Shown one piece after another: positions 33,601 to 44,294 of a stretch of 64,000 nucleotides of DNA (the first letter of the stretch is position 1; every line of letters begins with the position of its first letter). Both the position numbers and the translations under genes were made by a program. The stretch spans positions 164,072,226-164,136,225 of the forward strand of contig CM053031.1 of assembly GCA_028564925.1 (NCBI GenBank), written 5' to 3'. The notes beneath the pieces were generated by a model, which was given only the letters and a program-made list of their open reading frames with translations, did no database searches and had not been told where the DNA came from. This DNA comes from Lithobates sylvaticus (Eukaryota > Chordata > Amphibia > Anura > Ranidae).

Positions 33601-33776
33601 GCTGACAACACACTATAGCTCCTATGTGTGCTGACAACACACTATAGCTCCTATGTGTGCTCACAACACACTTTAGCTCCTATGTGTGCTGACACAAACA
33701 CACTATAGCTCCTATGTGTGCTGACACAAACACACTATAGCTCCTATGTGTGCTGACACAAACACAATATAGCTCC
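30620..33776. repeat. 3.1-kb higher-order satellite in hAT copy 3
   Basis: About 105 monomers ending TAGCTCCTATGTGTGCTG come in three main types by their first bases: ACAACACACTA (29 bp), ACAAAAAAATA (29 bp) and ACACAAACACACTA (32 bp). Rare variants (CTCATATG, CTCCTTTG, CTCACAGC) recur at fixed distances of 653 bp (31541/32194, 31641/32294, 31811/32464), and other intervals are 415 and 891 bp. It is not a CRISPR array because there are no unique spacers. It lies between the transposase start and the element terminus. Confidence 0.95.
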
Positions 33777-33803
33777 TTTAAATCCCTGCCTGGCTGCCTG
33801 GGA

Positions 33804-33856
33804 TGGGACAGAAGGTTGGGACAGAAGGTTGGGACAGAAGGTTGGGACAGAAAGTT
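33804..33856. repeat. short tandem GGGACAGAAGGTT run
   Basis: Four copies of a 13-bp unit GGGACAGAAGGTT (the last reads AAAGTTA), between the satellite and the terminal region of hAT copy 3. Confidence 0.85.
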
Positions 33857-34139
33857 AGGGTGCAATGCTGTTCTAACAGCACTGCAATGGGTGCTACTGC
33901 AATGCTGTACTAACAGCACGCACACACCAGACTAATCCCCAGCAGCAGATAATGTCACACTCAGCAGTGCAATCAGCAGAAATGATCAGTATTGAATGAA
34001 TCAGCAATGGTTTAGCAATGAATGAATCAATCAGCAGACTGCCTATTCACTCTTCTCAAAGCCGGAACACGTGTGCCCTGGGCCGACGGCGTGGCGGCCT
34101 TTTATACAGTGGGGCGTGTACTAAAGCCCCTGAGCTTTA

Positions 34140-34240
34140 ATTGGCTACAGGTGTCCTGCCTGTAGCCAATTATTGCTCTCCTTGCTGCCGGCGCTGTGAT
34201 TGGCCAAGCATGCGGGGTCACAGTGCATGCTTGGCCAATC
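34140..34240. repeat. paired hairpins in the hAT copy 3 terminus
   Basis: Hairpin one is 34140-34170 (ATTGGCTACAGG...CCTGTAGCCAAT). Hairpin two is 34198-34240 (arms GATTGGCCAAGCATG and CATGCTTGGCCAATC). Compared with copy 1, a C-G pair in hairpin one became T-A on both sides. A third inverted stretch near 34333-34361 (TTCGATTCGAAC/GTTCGAATCGAA) lies close to the end. Confidence 0.8.
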
Positions 34241-34429
34241 ATCAGCCAGCAATGCACTGCGCCGGCCGCAATGCTTTGCGGGCCGCTGGCATCACACGAA
34301 TGTTCTGGGCTCGCCGAGCGGGCGAACGCCCGGTGCTCGATTCGAACGTGGGTTCGAATCGAACACCGGGCCCATCCCTAATTATCAATAATAACATCTA
34401 GTTACCAACAATCATTTTCACATAAAAAA

Positions 34430-35100
34430 TATGTATCAAAAACCTATACCTGGCTCCATCTGGGCTCCTCAATCTCTTCCTGTATGGAAGGCCCAGGTTG
34501 GTCCACAGATGCCTCAGCTGGGGTTGAGGGAAGGCTGGATGGAAGGCTGGAGGGAAGGGGTGCCGGAAGAGTTGAAAGCGATTCCCTGCCCTCAATCTGG
34601 TCATCAAGAAAACGCATCCTTTTGTAGTACCACAGACTGGGTACATACACCTTATCTACTGCTGCTCCGGACCTCAGGGACTACTGGACCTTCTGGTACT
34701 CCTTCTTATAGGTGCTTCTCAAGCTACCAATTTTGGTTTCCAGAGACCTGATGTCTGCATTGAGGGCCCGAGTCTGAACAAATTCAAGCAATTTCTCCAG
34801 CGTTGCCTTCCTAACTGCTTTGTTGTGATATAAAGGGTTTTTCACCTCCCATAAATTGCGCATATCACGGTATTTATCCAGGAATTCCCCCAGGAATTCT
34901 TGGTCTTTAAATGGATACATTTTCTCTGCAAGACCAAACAAAAGACAAAAAAACTCATCTCAGGATAATCTTTTAACACAATATAGGCATCAATCTAGAT
35001 CCAGTATAGGCCGCACATGTCTCCAAACTTAAAATCTTACCTTCGTTATAATGTTCGTCGCTTCCGTTCCTCCTTCCTCTGCACACAGAACGTAGTTACG
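34430..35100 (-). pseudogene. MADF/SANT-like DNA-binding protein (Harbinger-associated type), minus
   Basis: Exon 1 ends near 35042 at a GTAAGA donor. A roughly 115-bp intron ends TTTGGTCTTGCAG, and the main exon starts with AGAAA then ATG at 34920. The protein begins MYPFKDQEFLGEFLDKYRDM, then LWEVKNPLYHNKAVRKATLEKLL and IGSLRSTYKKEYQKV, then VYVPSLWYYKRMRFLDDQ. That is the MADF pattern (a helix-turn-helix of Myb/SANT type ending in a LWYY..L.FL.DQ motif), followed by a Pro/Ser-rich tail (about 34445-34560). One in-frame TAG near 34680 breaks it. Such proteins accompany PIF/Harbinger transposases and guide them to element ends. No DDE transposase is visible beside it. Confidence 0.65.
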
Positions 35101-35135
35101 ACACACACGTGTTTTAAGCTTTATATACACTGCGC
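34942..35135. promoter_or_regulatory. bidirectional promoter region of the MADF/SANT gene pair
   Basis: The two genes are read outward from this gap. Near 35118-35124 the plus strand has TTTATATACA, a TATA-like box about 15 bp before the plus-gene ATG. The minus-gene first exon starts near 35100. The same 194 bp also holds the minus-gene first intron. The divergent layout is visible, but promoter activity is inferred. Confidence 0.4.
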
Positions 35136-36464
35136 ATGAGTGAAACTCCGCCCACGTCGCCTGCCCCTGACGTTCTTTCTAGAATATTCTCCGCCCCATC
35201 TCTTTCATTGCAGTGGGAGAGGAACATGGTGGGGACACAGCAGGTGCAAAATTCCAGTAACGAGGAGGAGGAAAGCCCGGAGCCTGAAAAGTCACGATCG
35301 AGGAGGAGATTTAGGGCCTCAAATATGTCCTTTGTGGAGATGTTGGAGATGTTCGACATCTTGAGGAGTAACGACTATGACGGGAATTATGGTCCGTACC
35401 CAAACCCAAATATGAGAAAGGCCAAGATCATGAATAACGTTGTGAAGAGTCTGTACAAGAATTTTGGGGTACGACGATGCAAGGATCAACTGAAGAAACG
35501 CTGATCGGACCCCAAATTAAGGGAGCAGGATCAGTACAGAAAGATCAAGAAAGTTCTTCGAAAAAGTAAAAGTATTTGTCGTGTGTTCCTATTATTATTA
35601 ATATTGCATGCTGCGCCATGTGTTTTTCCTTAATAAGGTGTTGTACATTCCAAAATGGCTACTTTCATGGTGATACGCACAGTAATCGTCATTGGAAACC
35701 TTGTTCATTTTCAAAAATACGATGTTTTCCCAGATACCTGATTAAATACATTTGTTGCTGCAAATTTTTAAGGTAATCCAAAAGAGTTTTAGGACATTGT
35801 TGTCTAGATGTGTTTGAACCTAGAAGGAATAGCAAATGTTATTCAATGTAATGTATGTAGAGGACACAGTTACTCCAGTGGATACTTGGGGTGTCTCCAG
35901 GTTGGAAACTTGTCCAAAAAAGGTAAGTATTCCAGCTTTAGTAAGGAATAAATCATGTGTTCAGCTTGGAATTCTGCCCAAACAGACAATTGTCCCCCAC
36001 TTCCAAGCAATGTTTATCATTCATATTTGTTGCCTCAAATATCTGTGTGCTAAGTATACCTTTTTTTTTATTCTCATAGGGGAACAAAGAATCGGGAAAT
36101 ATGACGTCACCAGGGACCCCCCACCTCCTGAAGAAGGGGAACAAAGGTCGCCACAATATGAAGATGTGGAGGAAGGAGAGGTGGTCGAGATTGAGACCAC
36201 AACAGGTGAGTGCCTGACATCCCAGATTCAGGTAATAAGAGATGTATGCCTGCATATTTATAATACATGGTGTTTTTTTTTTTTTTTTAGGTGATGTACA
36301 GGTTGTAGAAGAACAATCAGATCATTTCACCAGTGACAGTGCCCAAAGGCTAATCCAGGACATCATGTGGTATAGTCAGGATTTAGACATTATTAAAAAA
36401 AAAAAACTATGGATATTGAAGTTAAACTTAAGAACATGATTGATGTCCTTGGAAGAATATAATT
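35136..36464 (+). pseudogene. SANT/Myb-like protein of Harbinger type, three exons, plus
   Basis: Exon 1 starts at ATG 35136 (MSETPPTSPAPDVL...), with an acidic stretch, then SFVEMLEMFDILRSNDYDG and KAKIMNNVVKSLYKNFGV-RRCKDQLKKR. A TGA follows where a Trp (WSDPKLREQDQYRKIKK) is expected, and the exon ends near 35566 at a GTAAAAG donor. Exon 2 (about 36080-36206) sits between TTCTCATAG and GTGAGT and encodes an acidic piece (PPPPEEGEQRSPQYEDVEEGEVVEIE). Exon 3 (36291-36464) follows a T-rich tract and TTTAG and has helix-forming sequence to a stop. The A run near 36393 shifts the frame. It probably partnered the minus gene in a transposon. A single stop plus a slip suggests recent loss. Confidence 0.6.
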
Positions 36465-36526
36465 TTAGCTAAAATATAAACCATTTTTACAAATTTACAA
36501 TTTGTAGAACATTTTCAAAAGCCTAT

Positions 36527-36761
36527 TTTTGAAGATGCACACAGTATGTCAACATGTGCTATCTGCCATCAGGGGATATCAATGTACGCGTTTTGTGCCT
36601 GCAACCCCTTCCTCAAAACTCAAGTAGGCGAGAGGAAGGGGTTGCACCCCCAAAACACATCCATTTATCCCCCATGATGGGAGATAGCACATGTTGACAT
36701 TAGGCATGGGATCAGGATGTAAATCCCCAGTTTGACTCCCAATTTGTGTGCATCTTCAAAA
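36527..36761. repeat. 235-bp imperfect hairpin (MITE-like)
   Basis: Outer arms TTTTGAAGATGCACACA (36527-36543) and TGTGTGCATCTTCAAAA (36745-36761), middle arms ATGTCAACATGTGCTATCT and its complement (36682-36702), and inner arms GCAACCCCTTCCTC and GAGGAAGGGGTTGC form a nested fold-back. The asymmetric loop lies at about 36703-36744. No gene. It could be the end of the Harbinger-type element or a separate MITE. Confidence 0.75.
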
Positions 36762-37275
36762 TTATGCTTTTACAGGGGTGACTTCACCCCATCTGTTGAA
36801 GGCACATTTTGGACAATATAATGTGTGATCTTGCCTTAAAAGTTTTTCTACGTTGAACTTTGTTATGTTCCAGAGTTGTATATGTTGTGTTTGGAAACAT
36901 GGCTGTTTATGTAACGTAACCCAAAAAAAAATCTTTTGAAAACTCGCCTCGCCACCGTGGAATATATTTTCCTCGTTTGGCGATACGCCGTGCAACTTTT
37001 ACTCTGGGGATCGATATATCGCGTTCCCAGATGCCTCCCCAGTCGCCATGGTAACCATGCTGCGGCGTTCTTTGATGATGGGGTGTTACCGCCCCTTTTA
37101 TTCTTGTCCCACCTTCGGACGAGACATATAATGCCCCCCGCGCATGCGCCGCCTTGTGCCTCTTTGACGCGCTGTGATGACACTGTGTTGTCATCTGTTG
37201 GGAAGCGCCGCCTGCTAGTCTCCATTGGATGGGCGGCGCTTGCCACGTGACGCGATCGCGGCGCACATTCTAGGA

Positions 37276-37947
37276 CAGTGATGGCGAACCTTTTTGGGCC
37301 CGAGTGCCCAAACTGAAATAAATACGTTGGTTTTGTGTTGCAAAGTGCCAACACTGCAATTCGCGAGAGAGGGGGGCTGAGCAAAAAGAGAGGGGTTGTG
37401 TGAGAGAGAGGGGGGGGGGAGAGTGAGGGGTGTGAGAGATGCTGAGAGGGAGGGGGGCTGAGAGAGGATGGGGACAGAGAGAGAGGGGTGTGAGAAATAT
37501 GCTGAGAGAGAGGGGAAACAGAGAGAGGGAGGGGGCTAAAAGAGAGAGAGAAGAGGGACAGAGAGAGAAGAGGGACGGAGAGAGAGAGAAGAGGGACAGA
37601 GAGAGAGAGAAGAGGACAGAGAGAGAAGAGGAACAGAGAGAGAGAAGAGGGGCAGAGAGAGAGAGAAGAGGGACAGGGAGAGAGAAGAGGGACAGAGAGA
37701 GAGAGAGAAGAGGGACAGAGAGAGAGAGAGAAGAGGGACAGAGAGAGAGAGAAGAGGGACAGAGAGAGAGAATAGGGACAGAGAGAGAGAGAAGAGGGAC
37801 AGAGAGAGAGAAGAGGGACAGAGAGAGAGAGAAGAGGGACAGACAGAGAGAAGAGGGACAGAGAGAGAGAGAGAAGAGGGGCAGAGAGAGAGAAGAGGGG
37901 CAGAGAGAGAGAGAAGAGGGACAGAGAGAGAGAGAGAGAAGAGGGAC

Positions 37948-37981
<34 letters not shown>

Positions 37982-38561
37982 CAGAGAGAGAAGAGGGACA
38001 GAGAGAGAAGAGGGACAGAGAGAGAGAGAGAGAAGAGGGACAGAGAGAGAGAGAGAGAAGAGGGGCAGAGAGAGAGAGAGAGAAGAGGGACAGAGAGAGA
38101 GAGAGAGAAGAGGGACAGAGAGAGAGAGAAGAGGGACAGAGAGAGAGAGAAGAGGGACAGAGAGTGAGAGAAGAGGGACAGAGAGAGAGAGAAGAGGGAC
38201 ACAGAGAGAGAATAGGGACAGAGAGAGAGAGAAGAGGGACAGAGAGAGAGAAGAGGGACAGAGAGAGAGAGAAGAGGGACAGAGAGAGAGAGAGAAGAGG
38301 GACAGAGAGAGAGAGAAGAGGGACAGAGAGAGAGAAGAGGGACAGAGAGAGAGAGAAGAGGGACAGAGAGAGAGAGAAGAGGGACAGAGAGAGAAAGAGA
38401 GAGAGGGAGAGAGAAAGAGAGAGAAGAGGGACAGAGAGAGAGAGAGCAGAGAGAGAGAGGAGGCAGCAGAGAGAGAGAGAGAAGAGGGACAGAGAGAGAG
38501 AGAAGAGGGACAGAGAGAGAGAGAAGAGGGGCAGAGAGAGAGAGAAGAGGGACAGAGAGAC

Positions 38562-38611
<50 letters not shown>

Positions 38612-38949
38612 CAGAGAGAGAGAGAGAAGATGGACAGAGAGAGAGAGAAGAGGGACAGAGAGAGAGAAGAGGGACAGAGAGAGAGAGAGAAGAGGGACAG
38701 AGAGAGAGAGAAGAGGGACAGAGAGAGAGAAGAGGGACAGAGAGAGAGAGAAGAGGGACAGAGAGAGAGAGAGAGAGAGAAGAGGGACAGAGAGAGGGAA
38801 GAGGGACAGAGAGAGAGAGAAGAGGGACAGAGAGAGAGAAGAGGGACAGAGAGAGAGAGAAGAGGGGCAGAGAGAGAGAGAAGAGGGGCAGAGAGAGAGA
38901 GAAGAGGGACAGAAAGAGAGAAAAGAGGGACAGAGAGAGAGAGAAGAGG

Positions 38950-38985
<36 letters not shown>

Positions 38986-39472
38986 CAGAGAGAGAGAGAG
39001 GGACAGAGAGAGAAAAGAGGGACAGAGAGAGAGAAGAGGGACAGAGAGAGAGAAAAGAGGGACAGAGAGAGAGAGAAGAGGGACAGAGAGAGAGAGAAGA
39101 GGGACAGAGTGAGAAGAGGGACAGAGAGAGAGAAGAGGGACAGAGCAAGAGAGAAGAGGGACAGAGAGAGAAGAGGGACAGAGAGAAAGGGGTGCGAGAG
39201 AGATGCTGAGAGAGGGGTAAGCTGAGAGAGAGGGGGAACAGAGAGGGAGGGGTGGGGGCTGAGGGGGGGGCAGAGAGAAAGGGGTGTGAGAGTGAGGGAA
39301 GGGGACAGAGAGAGGGGGACACAGAAGGGGGGCGGAAAAAGAGGGGGGCTGAAAGAGAGGGGGGCTGAGAGGAGAGAGAGACCTCTAGCTCTGTCCTGTA
39401 CCCTCTCGCGTGCCCACAGAGATGGCTCTGCGTGCCAGCTGTGGCACGCGTGCCATAGGTTCGCCATCACTG
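37276..39472. mobile_element. hAT-type MITE with 8-bp duplication, filled with GA repeat
   Basis: The terminal inverted repeats CAGTGATGGCGAACCT (37276) and AGGTTCGCCATCACTG (ending 39472) are matched, and the element is flanked by perfect TTCTAGGA at 37268-37275 and 39473-39480, the 8-bp duplication of hAT transposons. Short unique parts (GGGCCCGAGTGCCC, and GCCAGCTGTGGCACGCGTGCC) lie just inside. The rest is a GA-rich array. No transposase is encoded. It is unrelated in its ends to hAT copies 1-3 (AGGGATGGGC). Confidence 0.93.
37365..39390. repeat. 2-kb GA-rich satellite (GAGAGAGAGAAGAGGGACA units)
   Basis: About a hundred units of 17-25 bp built as (GA)n-AGAGGGACA, with (GA)n of variable length up to about 50 bp near 38570. 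Flanking parts have G runs. Every frame on the minus strand reads Ser-Leu-rich and on the plus strand Arg-Glu-rich for hundreds of codons. These are composition artefacts, not proteins. Confidence 0.95.
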
Positions 39473-40365
39473 TTCTAGGACGCCGCTTTTCAAGGCACCA
39501 GCTGCTGTCAATATAAAAGCAATTGACCACTAACGCGCATGCGCGAACGGCCTTTTAAAAACAGACACATTTCCTTGATATCTTCAGCGAATGCTCCAGC
39601 AGAGATAAAGCTGCCACGCAGCTCTCATGTTACCAGGCAGACCCCTGTCTCTTTGAAATGTAAGTACAGCCTCTTTTGGCACATTTCCCACTTTTTGCTC
39701 GATAATAATAAGGCAAACGCTCTCTTTAAAAGCAATGATCCATGCCCCATTCTCTCTGTATATTAGACCTCCCAAAAAAATCTATCTTTACTCATTAATG
39801 TTTATGGTTGCATTTTTAAGGGGGGCCTTTTTTTGTTATTGGCTCCCATTGATCTTATGCTTTCCATAATAATTGGTCCGATATTCGGACAATTATAATA
39901 TAACACAAAATAAAAAAGAGGTCCAAAAATATATATATTGTCACATATATGGGGAGGCTTCAGACTATTTCCATCTAAGTGGTGGAAAATACATGAGTGC
40001 ATGCATGCATGCTTTCTCTTAATTGCATGTTTTTTGTTTTTTTTTTCAAATATAAGTTTTATTAAGATTTTCAGAAAGAAAAGGGGGGGACAAAGGCCCC
40101 AACAGAACACACAATTATAAACTCAGAGTGAAGGTCGCAGCCTCCCAACAATATGTGATATTCATGTACAGTACACATCTTAACAGCTTGTATATACCCC
40201 TCTATCGCCCAATTCTGGTATTTAAAGTCTCCTTCTGTACTTGGTTTATAGAGATGGGTGTAAACTTCCAAAACCAATTGTAGTGGCTTAAGTCGGGAGG
40301 TCCCTTCTGTAAGTAGAAGAGTAGAAAGATAGGAAGGAGAGAGGGAATAAGTATAGAGAAGAGAG

Positions 40366-40442
40366 GGGTGGGAGGGGGGGGGGGGGGAGGGGGGGGGTGG
40401 AGGGTGGGGGGTGGGGGGGGGGGGGGGGGGGAGGGGGGGGAG
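40366..40442. repeat. 77-bp G run in the LINE 3' region
   Basis: Nearly pure G on the plus strand with a few T/A interruptions (C-rich in LINE RNA sense). It sits directly after the ORF2 stop, where L1 elements of other vertebrates also carry a polypurine or G-rich tract, though there on the opposite sense strand. Confidence 0.8.
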
Positions 40443-40525
40443 AGGAAGGCTGGGAGTCATGGGTCTTTATATTCTGGTAACAAACTATATACCGGGTACC
40501 GATTAATATACGCATGCCGTTTATC

Positions 40526-43500
40526 TCAAGTCCCTAGTAGGGATTTTCCTTCGTCTGATAGTACGAACATGTTCCACAACGCCCAGGTTTTCCTGTATGT
40601 TTCCTGTTTATCCTGGGCCGTCAGAATCAGGTCTTCCATTTTGTTTATTTCTTCCACTTTCCGCAGCCACATTGCTGCAGTCGGTGGGCATTGCTGTTTC
40701 CAAAGTAACGGAATGCAGGACTTAGCTGCGTTAGTCAAGTGACGGAGTATAGACTTCTTGTATCTTTTGGGGGATAAGGAGGAAACATGGAGCAAAAAGA
40801 ATGCCGGGTCATCCGGGATCTGGAATTCAGTGAACTTTTTTGGATGTAGTGCGGACTGCGGTCCAGAAAGATGTTAACTGAGGGCATGACCAGAACATAT
40901 GCAACATCGTTCCTCTTTCTCCCTGGCAACGCCAGCAAAGTTCTGAGGTTTCGGGAAAAATCTTATGTAAACGACTAGGTGTTTAATACCACCTAGTCAG
41001 GATCTTGAAATTGGTTTCCTGTATTTTAGTACACAGGGAGGATTTGAGGGCAAAGTTGACCATGTTTTGTTTCTGGACCGCAGTAAAGGTGCATTGCAGT
41101 TCCCTTTCCTACTTCTCTATACTCGGGAGATCTGGTGGTTGGGGGGGTGTGTTCAACAGCGAGTACATGTTTGACAGGACCCGTGTCAAGGGTTCCCTGC
41201 CCGCTAAGAATTCCTCAAACGAGGTCATAGGTCTGGTATACAGATGGGGGTCTGGGATGCCCTGCAAGAAATGATGCATCTGTATCGCACTCCAAAATGG
41301 CAGTCGGAATGTTCCCCTGGGGTCTGTCAATTCCCTAATAGTGGGCCATCTGTCTTGCACCACAAATCGTGCTGCCGATGTTTGGTCGTTATTCCTTAAG
41401 ATCTGGAAGTCAGTTGGGGAGTTCCCCTGGGGGGAACTTGAGGTTGCCCAGGATCGGTGTTAGGGGAGATGTTTTAGTCGTCTGTGCGACTTGGAGAGTC
41501 GCACGGAAACATTGTTTCATAGTGTTCCCTATCAGCGGTTGTGTTTTTATGTCTGGAGGTAGCGATTCGTAGCACCAAATTGCCTTCCCCAGGGGTGTGT
41601 TTGTCTGGCGTTGCTCTATTTGGGCCCATAGTTTAAGTTCCTGATGTCGATGCCAGTCCACTATTCTCCCTAAATGTACAGCCTGGTAGTATCTTCTAAC
41701 GTCGGGGAGTGCCAGGCCTCCGTGGTGTTTCGGTGCCGTAAGTATGGAGCGTGGTAGTCACGTTTTTTTATGAGCCCAGACAAAACGTGTGAATAAGGTT
41801 TGCACCTGTCGAAAGTATAGGGGGGGTATTCTAACTGGTAGGGCCTGAAAGGTATAAGAATTTAGGCAGAATGCTCCTCTTTACTAGGTTGCACCTCCCG
41901 AACCAGGAATGTATGCCTTTATGCCATGTTTCCAGGAGTGACTTAGCTTTTGCCAGTAGGGGTGGGAAGTTAGCCTCGTATATTCGTGACAGGTCAGAAG
42001 GGATGTTAGTGCCCAGGTAAGTCAATGTGGATGTAGTCCATCGGAATCTAAAGCTTGATTGTAAAGTCGGGAGAACCCTGTCTGGTATTGATATGCCCAT
42101 GGCCTCCGATTTGTTATAATTGATTTTAAGGTTAGATATTTTCCCAAATTTCTCTAATTCCCTCAGGAGTTTTGGTAATGATACAACCGGGTCAGTTATC
42201 GAGAAGAGCATGTCATCAGCGTATGCTGATATTTTGTGCTGTTGCTGCCCATCAGACACCCCATGAATGTCGGGGGTTGAGTCTAACGGTGGAGAGGAAA
42301 GGTTCTAATGATAAAGCGTATAGAAGGGGAGAGAGTGGGCACCCTTGCCGTGTCCCATTAGATATTGTGAAGGAGTCAGATAGGACTCCATTTGCCTTCA
42401 CCTGGGCTGTTGGATTACAGTATATACTGGCTATTCAGTTAAGCATCACATCTCCCAGCCCTATGTCTCTTAATACTGTAAACATGTAAGACCAGTTAAC
42501 CCGGTCGAAGGCCTTTTCGGCATCCGTATTTAGGAATATGCACGGGACTTTATTGTTCCTTGTAATATATAACAGGTTCAGCACTTTGGTAGTGCTGTCC
42601 CTAGCTTCTCTTGAGGGGATAAAGCCTACCTGGTCTAAGTGTATGAGTTGCTGTAGTTGTGACGCCAATCGGGTGGCCAGAATTTTAGTGAATATTTTTA
42701 GGTCTACGTTTAGCAGCGATATGGGTCTATAACTGCCGCACATCGCTGGGTCTTTCCCTTCCTTCTGGATCACTGAAATATGGGCGCTTAAAGTATCTCT
42801 CACAAATGTTCCCCCCGTTTCAACTGCATTAAAGATTTTAAGTAGATAGGGCCCCAGTATTGGGAGCAGGGTTCTATAGTACTGTAACGTATAGCCGTCT
42901 GGGCCCGGCGCCTTCCCTGGTTTCATCTGTTTAATGGCTTGTTGTAGTTCCGTCATGGTTATGGGGGTGTCTAATGCAGTCTGTATGGTCGGTAACTGTG
43001 AGGAGGAAACATATTCCTCTATTTCCCGTTGAGGTACTGACACCGGCGGTAGGTTGTATAGTGTGTTGTAAAAGGATTTGAACTCCTGGGTGATTTGTTT
43101 GGGGAGGGCCGCCCTTCCTCCGTCAGGTTTGTTAATATATGGGATGTATGAGGACAATCTAAGTTCTCTAACTGATTGAGCTAGTAATTTCCTACATTTG
43201 TCTCCCGATTCATATGCTGTTTTACGGCATATTTGAATGGCCGCTTTAGCTCTATAGTGAAGGATATCATTAATCTGTTTTCGAATCGTCTCTAGCTCTG
43301 CTGCAATTGATTGGGTGGGGGCGTGTTTAGGTCTGGCTTCCGTTACGGTAAGGTCCTGTAGGAGTTGGGCAAGTTTCAGATTACGGTCTCGTTTGATGCA
43401 GGCTCCATGTTTAATAAGGATACCCCGTATCACCGTCTTGTGGGCTTCCCACAGTGTCCCCGGTGTGCAGTCTGGTTGTTCGTTCTCCTGAAAGTACAAA

Positions 43501-44294
43501 GTCAGTTCCCTGGTGACTTCTACCATAATTTCCGGGGTTTGTAAAAGGCTCTCATTGAGACGCCAGAATCGATGTCTGGGGGAGGAATAATTTGAGAGGT
43601 TATACGTCAAGAATATGGGTGCGTGGTCTGACCACGTTCTGTTCCCTATGGCCGTATGTTCTGCATTGTGTAGTTGGCTGTGGGGGATCATAAAGTAGTC
43701 GATCCTAGTGTAAACCTGGTGCATGGGGGAGTAGTATGTAAAGTCTCTGTCTCCTGAGTGCTGTAGTCGCCAAATGTCTATCAACTGAGATTTGTGGAAT
43801 GTCTTGGCCATGCGTTTGAGTTGGCTGACTGGTATAGAAGTCCTGCCCGGTGAGGTGTCAATTGAGGGAATTAGAGGTGCTTTAAAATCACCTCCTAGGA
43901 TTAATTGCCCTTCTCTAAACTGCTGAAGTTGTCCCATAGTTTCCTCTAGAAAGGTAGCTTGGCGTTCATTAGGGGCGTATACTGCTGCTAGGGTCAGCTG
44001 CGTGGTCCCAATCAGACCTTTGACAAAAGCATAGCGACCTGTAGGGTCTAACTGACTTCCTTGGCATTGCCACGGGATTTTACCTGATATCAATATGGAC
44101 ACCCCCTTGGATTTAGTGGTCAAGTTAGTAGAGTGGTATGCTGTTGGGTAGTGTTTGTTTCGTAGGTAGGGTAGCCTATTATCTTTAAAGTGGGTCTCCT
44201 GTAGAAAGGCCACATCCACATGAGACCGCCTGAGCTCATCCATTAATATGCGTCGCTTCTCCGGCGTGTTTAGTCCCTTGACATTCAGAGACAT
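40526..44294 (-). pseudogene. LINE ORF2: apurinic-like endonuclease and reverse transcriptase
   Basis: The open piece 44294-42435 (619 codons) has the endonuclease: SLNVKGLNTPEKR, FLQETHF, LGGDFKAP and WSDHAPIFLTY. It continues into the start of RT: KPGKAPGPDGYT, GSYRPISLLNVDLKIFTKILA and DAEKAFDRVNWSYM (first catalytic Asp region). GGDFK replaces the usual GGDFN, so an endonuclease catalytic Asn appears lost. Later pieces hold NGTRQGCPLSPLLYALSLEP near 42310-42370, AYADDML (42259-41831), the thumb, and the C-terminal region (41661-41410, 41363-41109, 40938-40735, 40795-40526) ending EGKSLLGT. About five frame breaks separate them. It would nick target DNA and prime cDNA synthesis from LINE RNA. 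Confidence 0.88.

Larger units (their letters stand above)
26522..34379 (-). mobile_element. hAT copy 3 (minus), most complete, satellite-bearing
   Basis: From the left it has subterminal units (26522-27115), a nearly full transposase gene (27254-30538), a 3.1-kb satellite (30620-33776), a short run of GGGACAGAAGGTT units (33804-33856) and the hairpin-bearing terminus ending GGGCCCATCCCT at 34379. Read inward that end is AGGGATGGGCCC, a hAT-type terminus shared with copy 1. Flanking ATTATCAA (from 34382) could be the 8-bp duplication, but the left partner is not visible. Confidence 0.88.

Noticed and set aside
30620-33776. CRISPR-like array (28-32-bp direct repeats over 3 kb)
   Set aside because: Monomers are contiguous with no unique spacers, the genome is animal, and higher-order structure is that of a satellite.
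34333-34365. tRNA-like B box (GGGTTCGAATC)
   Set aside because: It is part of an inverted repeat in the hAT terminus; no A box or cloverleaf fits around it.
37270-39530. Very long open frames (up to 819 codons, Ser/Leu-rich on minus and Arg/Glu-rich on plus)
   Set aside because: They lie wholly on the GA-rich array, are open in several frames at once and have no domain; they are a product of repeat composition.
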